A model generated the notes under the pieces. That model saw only the letters and a list, made by a program, of their open reading frames with translations, searched no databases and was not told the DNA's origin. From Ga0077527 sp049433545 (GTDB lineage Bacteria; Pseudomonadota; Gammaproteobacteria; Burkholderiales; SG8-41), in assembly GCA_049433545.1 (NCBI GenBank), contig JBMTEY010000094.1:1-9952 (forward strand): a DNA stretch of 9,952 nucleotides. The letters run 5' to 3'. The position numbers and the translations under genes are program-made. Below are positions 5,677 to 9,952 of this stretch, piece by piece (position 1 is the stretch's first letter; the number at the start of each line of letters is the position of its first letter).

Positions 5677-7725
5677 TCAACCGCCGTAGGCCAGCGTCAG
5701 CAGCAGCAATATGCCGACGATCATGGCAAACGCGTAGTGGTAGATGTAGCCCGACTGCACGTGGCGCACCACGGCCGCCACCCAGCCAACCAGCCGCGCC
5801 GAGCCGTTGACCATCACATTGTCGATCACGGCGATGTCGCCGCCCTTCCACAGCCCCGTGCCCAGCGCGCGCGCGCCGCCGGCGAAAAACCAGTCGTTGA
5901 AGCGGTCGAAGCCGTATTTCTCCATCAGTATCGTCACCAGCACGCCCCACTTGCGGCGCAGCACCGCGGGCAGGTCGGGACGCACGATGTAGATGAACCA
6001 GGCTGTTGCAGCGCCGCCCACCGCCAGCCAGAACGGCAGCGTGCCCAGCGCGTGGGTCATCATGCCGATGACGCCGTGGAAATTCTGCGCCATGGTCGCC
6101 ATCGCGGCATGCGCCGGATGCACGGTGATCGAACTGCCGAAATAGCTGCCGTAGACAAAAGTGCCGATGAACCAGCCGGCGCACACCGACGGAATCGCCA
6201 GCAGCACCAGCGGCACCCACACCACCGCGGGAGATTCGTGCGGTGCGTGGCCGTGGCCATGGTCGTCATGGCCGTGATCATCGTGGGCATGGTCGTCATG
6301 ACCGCCGGCAGCCTTGGCGTCGGCATCCGCCGCCTTGGCATCCGGGTCATGCGGATCGGCGAAACGTTCCTTGCCGTGGAAGGCGTAGAACACCAGGCGG
6401 AAGGAATAGAAACCGCCGACGAACACCCCCGCCACCGCCAGCGCATAGGCAAAACCGGCGCCAGGCACCGTCGCGTGGTGCAGCGCCTCGACGATGGTTT
6501 CCTTGGAGAAAAAGCCGGCGAACGGCGGCAGGCCGGCGTTGGCCAGTGCGCCGATCAGTACCGTCATGTAGGTGATCGGCATGTACTTGGCGAGGCCGCC
6601 CATCTTGCGCATGTCCTGCTGGTGGTGCATGGCGATGATCACCGAGCCGGCGCCGAGGAACAGCACCGCCTTGAAGAAGGCGTGGGTGAACAGGTGGAAT
6701 ATCGCCGCCGAGTAGGCCGAGGCGCCCAACGCCATGGTCATGTAACCGAGCTGTGACAGCGTCGAGTAGGCCACCACGCGCTTGATGTCATATTGGACCG
6801 TCGCGATCAGCGCCATGAAGAAGGCGGTGATCGCGCCGATGATCAGCACGAACGACAGCGCGGTTTCCGACAGTTCGTAGAGCGGCGACATGCGCGCCAC
6901 CATGAAGATGCCGGCGGTGACCATGGTCGCGGCGTGGATCAGCGCGGAGATCGGCGTCGGGCCCTCCATCGAATCCGGCAGCCAGACGTGCAGCGGAAAC
7001 TGCGCCGACTTGCCCATCGCGCCGATGAACAGCAGGATGCAGATCACCGTCAGCAGCGACCATGAAACGCCGGGGAAGATCTCTATGGTGTTGCCGGCGA
7101 GCCGCCCGGCGCCGGCGAACACCGCGGCATAGTCCAGCGTGCCGAAATACATCAGCACCAGCGCGATGCCCAGCAGGAAACCGAAGTCGCCGACGCGGTT
7201 GACCAGGAAGGCCTTCAGGTTGGCGTAGATCGCCGTCGGCCGGGTGTACCAGAAGCCGATCAGCAGGTAGGACACCAGCCCCACCGCCTCCCAGCCGAAA
7301 AACAGCTGGATGAAGTTGTTGCTCATCACCAGCATCAGCATCGAGAAGGTGAACAGCGAGATGTACGAGAAGAAACGCTGGTAGCCGGGATCGTCGGCCA
7401 TGTAGCCTATGGTGTAGATGTGCACCATCAGCGACACGAAGGACACCACCATCATCATCGTCGCCGACAGCGGGTCGATCAGGAAGCCGATCTCGAAGCG
7501 GATGTTGCCCGACACCAGCCAGGTGTAGACCGCGCCGTTGAACACGTTGCCGGCCATCACATCGCGATAGACCAGGAACGAGGCCACCAGGCACACCACC
7601 ATGCCGAGGATGGTCACCACGTGCGCGGCGCGGCGGCCGATGGCCCAGCCGAACAGGCCGGCGATGATCGCCCCCGCGAGCGGCGCCAGCGGCACCAGCA
7701 GATAGAGTTTTTGCATCTCCGTCAT
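5677..7725 (-). CDS. nuoL: NADH-quinone oxidoreductase subunit L
   Basis: This is the distal antiporter-like subunit of complex I, which also carries the long lateral helix linking the antiporter modules. At 682 residues it is longer than the E. coli protein (about 613), partly because of a charged His/Asp-rich loop near 457-498. Channel residues are present: E145 (FFGWEAVGLVSY), K239 (GAMGKSAQFPLHVWLPD), H264 (ALIHAATMV), K315 (DIKRVVAYSTLSQLGYM), H344/H348 (IFHLFTHAFFK), K352 and K408 (GFFSKETI). ATG at 7725 lies 7 bases after the nuoK stop. An AAGGG about 11 bases upstream, inside the end of nuoK, may be the ribosome site; Met4 is an alternative start. It ends AYGG, 33 bases before nuoM. 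Confidence 0.97.
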   Translation of the reverse strand: MTEMQKLYLLVPLAPLAGAIIAGLFGWAIGRRAAHVVTILGMVVCLVASFLVYRDVMAGNVFNGAVYTWLVSGNIRFEIGFLIDPLSATMMMVVSFVSLMVHIYTIGYMADDPGYQRFFSYISLFTFSMLMLVMSNNFIQLFFGWEAVGLVSYLLIGFWYTRPTAIYANLKAFLVNRVGDFGFLLGIALVLMYFGTLDYAAVFAGAGRLAGNTIEIFPGVSWSLLTVICILLFIGAMGKSAQFPLHVWLPDSMEGPTPISALIHAATMVTAGIFMVARMSPLYELSETALSFVLIIGAITAFFMALIATVQYDIKRVVAYSTLSQLGYMTMALGASAYSAAIFHLFTHAFFKAVLFLGAGSVIIAMHHQQDMRKMGGLAKYMPITYMTVLIGALANAGLPPFAGFFSKETIVEALHHATVPGAGFAYALAVAGVFVGGFYSFRLVFYAFHGKERFADPHDPDAKAADADAKAAGGHDDHAHDDHGHDDHGHGHAPHESPAVVWVPLVLLAIPSVCAGWFIGTFVYGSYFGSSITVHPAHAAMATMAQNFHGVIGMMTHALGTLPFWLAVGGAATAWFIYIVRPDLPAVLRRKWGVLVTILMEKYGFDRFNDWFFAGGARALGTGLWKGGDIAVIDNVMVNGSARLVGWVAAVVRHVQSGYIYHYAFAMIVGILLLLTLAYGG
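6238..6357 (-). repeat. His/Asp-rich repeat loop within nuoL
   Basis: Codons 457-496 of nuoL encode a hydrophilic loop between two C-terminal membrane helices. The first part is Asp/Ala/Lys-rich with a repeated DAKAA/DADAKAA unit. The second part (476-496) holds nine His and six Asp in 21 residues, built from three DDHxH units followed by GH. At DNA level a 13-base direct repeat, CATGGTCGTCATG on the + strand, occurs at 6258-6270 and 6288-6300. Such a loop could bind Zn, Ni or Cu, but no function is established for it. From memory, His-rich insertions at this place occur in other betaproteobacterial NuoL proteins. Confidence 0.75.
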
Positions 7726-7732
7726 TTGCGCA

Positions 7733-8038
7733 TCAGCCCTTCAGCCGGTCGAGGTCCTCGACGTCGATGGTTCGCAGGTTGCGGAACAGCACCACCAGGA
7801 TTGCCAGGCCGATCGCCGATTCGGCGGCCGCCACGGTGAGGATGAAAAACACGAACACCTGCCCGGCGATGTCGCCGAGGTAGTGCGAAAAGGCGATGAA
7901 GTTCATGTTCACCGCCAGCAGCATCAGTTCGATTGCCATCAGCAGCACGATCACGTTCTTGCGGTTGAGGAAGATGCCGATCACCGAGATCGCGAACAGG
8001 ATCGCGCCCAGCACCAGGTATTGGGAGAGGGAGATCAT
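7733..8038 (-). CDS. nuoK: NADH-quinone oxidoreductase subunit K
   Basis: This is a small three-helix membrane subunit of complex I, 101 residues, the standard NuoK length. The two conserved buried glutamates of the proton path are visible as E37 (LLMAIELMLLAVN) and E73 (TVAAAESAIGLAI). The typical NMNFIAFSHYLGD segment follows the second helix. The ATG at 8038 overlaps the nuoJ stop codon (ATGA), which indicates translational coupling with nuoJ. The stop is 7 bases ahead of nuoL. Confidence 0.97.
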   Translation of the reverse strand: MISLSQYLVLGAILFAISVIGIFLNRKNVIVLLMAIELMLLAVNMNFIAFSHYLGDIAGQVFVFFILTVAAAESAIGLAILVVLFRNLRTIDVEDLDRLKG

Positions 8039-8649
8039 GGCTGGCCGTCACCCTTCTCCGCCGGCATGGACACCATGCGCACGCGGTCCTGGCGCCGCAC
8101 CAGCACCTGCTGCGCGGGATCGATGTACTTGCCGTGCTTGCGCCGGCGCAGCGTCAGCGCGATCGCGGCGACGATGGCCACCAGCAGGATCACCGCCGCC
8201 AGCTCGAACGGGTAGACGTATTCGGTATAAAGCAGCCGGCCCAGCGCTTTGGTATTGCTGTAACCGGCGGGAGAGGATTCGGGGCGCGGCGCCTCGTCGA
8301 GGCCGAAATACGGACCGGCCAGCACCAGCGCCATCTCGACAACCAGCAGCAGCGCGACGATCGCGCCCACCGGCAGGTAGCTCCAGAAACCCTCGCGCAG
8401 CCGCGCGAGGTTGATGTCGAGCATCATCACCACGAACAGGAACAACACCATCACCGCGCCGACGTAGACCAGCACCAGCGCGATGCCGAGGAATTCGGCC
8501 TCGAGCTGTATCCACAGGCCCGCCGAGGTGCAGAACGCCAGCACCAGGAACAGCGCGGCATGCACCGGGTTCCTCGCGGTAATCACGCGCAGCGCGGCGA
8601 ACACCAGTATCGCCGCGAAGAAATAGAAGATGAATTCCTGGAAAGTCAT
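8035..8649 (-). CDS. nuoJ: NADH-quinone oxidoreductase subunit J
   Basis: This is a membrane subunit of complex I, 204 residues, with about five transmembrane helices. The conserved third-helix block EFLGIALVLVYVGAVMVLFL (52-71), whose pi-bulge region is involved in coupling, is intact and followed by FVVMMLDIN. The C-terminal tail is basic and soluble (RRRKHGKY, then QQVLVRRQDRVRMV), as is usual in betaproteobacteria. The ATG at 8649 is 9 bases after the nuoI TAA; the spacer ACAACAATA has no Shine-Dalgarno, so translation probably depends on coupling. The stop overlaps the nuoK start. Confidence 0.96.
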   Translation of the reverse strand: MTFQEFIFYFFAAILVFAALRVITARNPVHAALFLVLAFCTSAGLWIQLEAEFLGIALVLVYVGAVMVLFLFVVMMLDINLARLREGFWSYLPVGAIVALLLVVEMALVLAGPYFGLDEAPRPESSPAGYSNTKALGRLLYTEYVYPFELAAVILLVAIVAAIALTLRRRKHGKYIDPAQQVLVRRQDRVRMVSMPAEKGDGQP

Positions 8650-8658
8650 TATTGTTGT

Positions 8659-9150
8659 TTACCGGTAAGCCGCGTCGGCGGCACGGTCCCTGGCGATCTG
8701 TTCCTCGTAGGCGTCGCCGATCGCCAGCAGCATCGGCTTGGTGTAAATCAGGTCGCCGCGTTTCTCGCCGTGGTACTCGAAAATCCGGGTTTCGACGATC
8801 GAGTCCACCGGACACGATTCCTCGCAGAAGCCGCAGAAGATGCACTTGGTGAGATCGATGTCGTAGCGCGTGGTGCGGCGCGTGCCGTCATCGCGCTGCT
8901 CGGATTCGATGGTGATCGCCAGTGCCGGGCACACCGCCTCGCACAGTTTGCAGGCGATGCAGCGTTCCTCGCCGTTGGGATAGCGGCGCAGCGCATGCAA
9001 CCCCCGGAAACGCGGGCTCTGCGGCGTTTTTTCCTCGGGGAACTGCACCGTGATCTTGCGCGCGAACAGGTAGCGGCCGGTCAGCGCCATGCCCTTCAGC
9101 AGTTCGAACAGCAGGAAGGTGCTGAAAAAGCGGTGTATGCGGGCGATCAT
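8659..9150 (-). CDS. nuoI: NADH-quinone oxidoreductase subunit I (2x[4Fe-4S])
   Basis: This is the ferredoxin-like subunit at the join of the peripheral and membrane arms of complex I. It holds clusters N6a and N6b, which pass electrons to NuoB and the quinone site. It has 163 residues, full length for the short bacterial form. Cysteine sets are complete: C64, C67, C70, C74 (CIACKLCEAVCP) and C103, C106, C109, C113 (CIFCGFCEESCP). The N-terminal segment (IHRFFSTFLLFELLKGM) is the amphipathic membrane-surface helix. The ATG at 9150 has the best ribosome site in the window. The gene follows nuoH by 13 bases and ends with TAA 9 bases before nuoJ. Confidence 0.97.
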   Translation of the reverse strand: MIARIHRFFSTFLLFELLKGMALTGRYLFARKITVQFPEEKTPQSPRFRGLHALRRYPNGEERCIACKLCEAVCPALAITIESEQRDDGTRRTTRYDIDLTKCIFCGFCEESCPVDSIVETRIFEYHGEKRGDLIYTKPMLLAIGDAYEEQIARDRAADAAYR

Positions 9151-9156
9151 GCGCGG

Positions 9157-9162
9157 CTCCCC
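9157..9162 (-). promoter_or_regulatory. Strong Shine-Dalgarno site of nuoI
   Basis: The - strand reads GGGGAG at 9162-9157, leaving 6 bases before the nuoI ATG. This supports the start at 9150. It contrasts with nuoJ, nuoK, nuoM and nuoN, which have weak or no sites and rely on close spacing. nuoI may be an independently initiated translation point in the polycistronic mRNA. Confidence 0.75.
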
Positions 9163-9163
9163 A

Positions 9164-9952
9164 TCATTTCCACCAGATCCACAGCGAGGTCTGCATCCAG
9201 GCGCCGAGCACCACGATCCACACCAGCGTCACCGGGATGAACACCTTCCAGCCCAGGCGCATGATCTGGTCGTAGCGGTAACGCGGGAAGGTGGCGCGGA
9301 ACCAGAGGAAGGACGACACCACGAAGAATGCCTTCAGCAGCAGCCAGCCGAAGTTCGGCGCACCGAGCAGCCCCCACGACTCTGGAAACGGCGACAGCCA
9401 GCCGCCGAGGAACAGGATCGCCGTCAGCATGGAGATCAGGATCATGTTGGCGTATTCGGCGAGGAAAAACACCGCGAAGGTCATGCCCGAATATTCGACG
9501 TGGAAACCGGCGACGATTTCCGATTCGCCCTCGGCGACGTCGAAGGGCGCGCGGTTGGTTTCGGCGACGCCGGAGATCACGTAGGTCAGGAACAGCGGGA
9601 ACAGCGGTATCCAGAACCAGTTGAGGAAACCCGCCCCGCCCTGCTGCGCCTTGACGATCTCTCCGAGGTTCAGGCTTTGCGCCGCCATCAGCACGCCGAC
9701 CAGCGCGAAGCCCATCGCGATTTCATACGACACGATCTGCGCCGCCGAGCGCAGCGCGCCGAGGAAGGCGTATTTCGAATTCGAGGCCCAGCCGGCGATG
9801 ATCACGCCATAGACGCCGAGTGAAGTCATTGCCAGCAGGTAGAGCAGGCTGGCGTCGATGTTCGACAGCACCAGTTCCGGCGAAAACGGCACCACCGCCC
9901 AGGCCGCCAGCGCCGGCATGATCGCCATGATCGGCGCCAGCACGAACAGGAA
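9164..9952 (-). CDS. nuoH: NADH-quinone oxidoreductase subunit H (partial, N-terminus outside window)
   Basis: This is the membrane subunit that forms much of the quinone-binding chamber of complex I. The frame is open to the right edge, so the C-terminal 262 residues are seen; a full NuoH is about 325-355 residues, so roughly the first quarter is missing. The GTG at 9943-9941 is an internal valine (the frame continues as FLF-V-LAPIMA upstream), not the start. Family blocks visible are GWASNSKYAFLGALRSAAQ, SYEIAMGFALVGV (conserved Glu), and AETNRAPFDVAEGESEIVAG followed by FHVEYSG, the acidic quinone-pocket loop. The C-terminus ends SLWIWWK. The stop is 13 bases before nuoI. The remaining nuo genes (A-G) should lie beyond the right edge. 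Confidence 0.97.
   Translation of the reverse strand, partial: FLFVLAPIMAIMPALAAWAVVPFSPELVLSNIDASLLYLLAMTSLGVYGVIIAGWASNSKYAFLGALRSAAQIVSYEIAMGFALVGVLMAAQSLNLGEIVKAQQGGAGFLNWFWIPLFPLFLTYVISGVAETNRAPFDVAEGESEIVAGFHVEYSGMTFAVFFLAEYANMILISMLTAILFLGGWLSPFPESWGLLGAPNFGWLLLKAFFVVSSFLWFRATFPRYRYDQIMRLGWKVFIPVTLVWIVVLGAWMQTSLWIWWK

Noticed and set aside
5737..6756. + strand open frame of 339 codons opposite nuoL
   Set aside because: Shadow of nuoL with an Arg/His-rich low-complexity translation and no family resemblance.
8391..8410. Perfect 8-bp GC-rich hairpin (CCTCGCGC/GCGCGAGG, 4-base loop) inside nuoJ
   Set aside because: It is explained by Leu-Ala-Arg-Leu-Arg-Glu codons in a GC-rich gene, has no T-run and lies mid-gene.
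8134..9240. + strand open frame of 368 codons opposite nuoI/nuoJ
   Set aside because: Antisense to nuoJ and nuoI, whose cysteine and helix motifs are intact; composition is a typical GC-rich shadow.
1..9952. CRISPR array, tRNA/rRNA genes, insertion sequences, phage or defence genes
   Set aside because: No regularly spaced repeats, transposase motifs, terminal inverted repeats or RNA gene signatures were seen; the window is almost fully coding for respiratory genes.

Overview
The window is a GC-rich bacterial chromosome segment carrying respiratory-chain genes. It most likely comes from a betaproteobacterium, perhaps of the Rhodocyclales/Nitrosomonadales type. This rests on the nuo gene order, the His-rich NuoL loop followed by an HESP-VVWVP-type segment, the pairing of a cytochrome c' with a diheme cytochrome c, and the codon bias. 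No taxonomic marker gene is present, so the placement is an inference.

Layout. On the + strand, bases 1-460 hold a periplasmic cytochrome c' gene whose start codon is cut by the window edge, followed by a strong intrinsic terminator at 480-506. Bases 552-1427 encode a secreted diheme cytochrome c. Every gene after that is on the - strand, converging on the cytochrome gene with a gap of only 3 bases. Reading right to left, in transcription order, these are nuoH (partial, enters from the right edge), nuoI, nuoJ, nuoK, nuoL, nuoM and nuoN. Next comes a 5'-truncated remnant of an acyl-ACP synthetase/acyltransferase gene (Aas-like C-terminus only), then a calcineurin-like metallophosphoesterase that overlaps the remnant's stop codon by 4 bases.

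How the genes work together. NuoH-N form the membrane arm of the proton-pumping NADH:quinone oxidoreductase (complex I), plus the NuoI connecting ferredoxin-like subunit. They lie in the usual order with tight spacing (gaps of 7 to 33 bases, one ATGA overlap), consistent with one operon whose upstream part (nuoA-G) lies beyond the right edge. The two c-type cytochromes are periplasmic electron or gas-binding proteins that could act further down the respiratory chain, but nothing here shows a direct partnership. The phosphoesterase appears to have been left in the tail of the nuo operon by loss of most of the gene between them.

I see no clearly new multi-gene system. The points most worth checking are the truncated aas-like gene fused to the end of the nuo operon, an 11-bp perfect inverted repeat in the last codons of nuoN, the His/Asp-rich repeat loop of NuoL, and an AT-rich codon patch in nuoM with a possible antisense promoter. 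There is no gene-free stretch longer than 300 bases.
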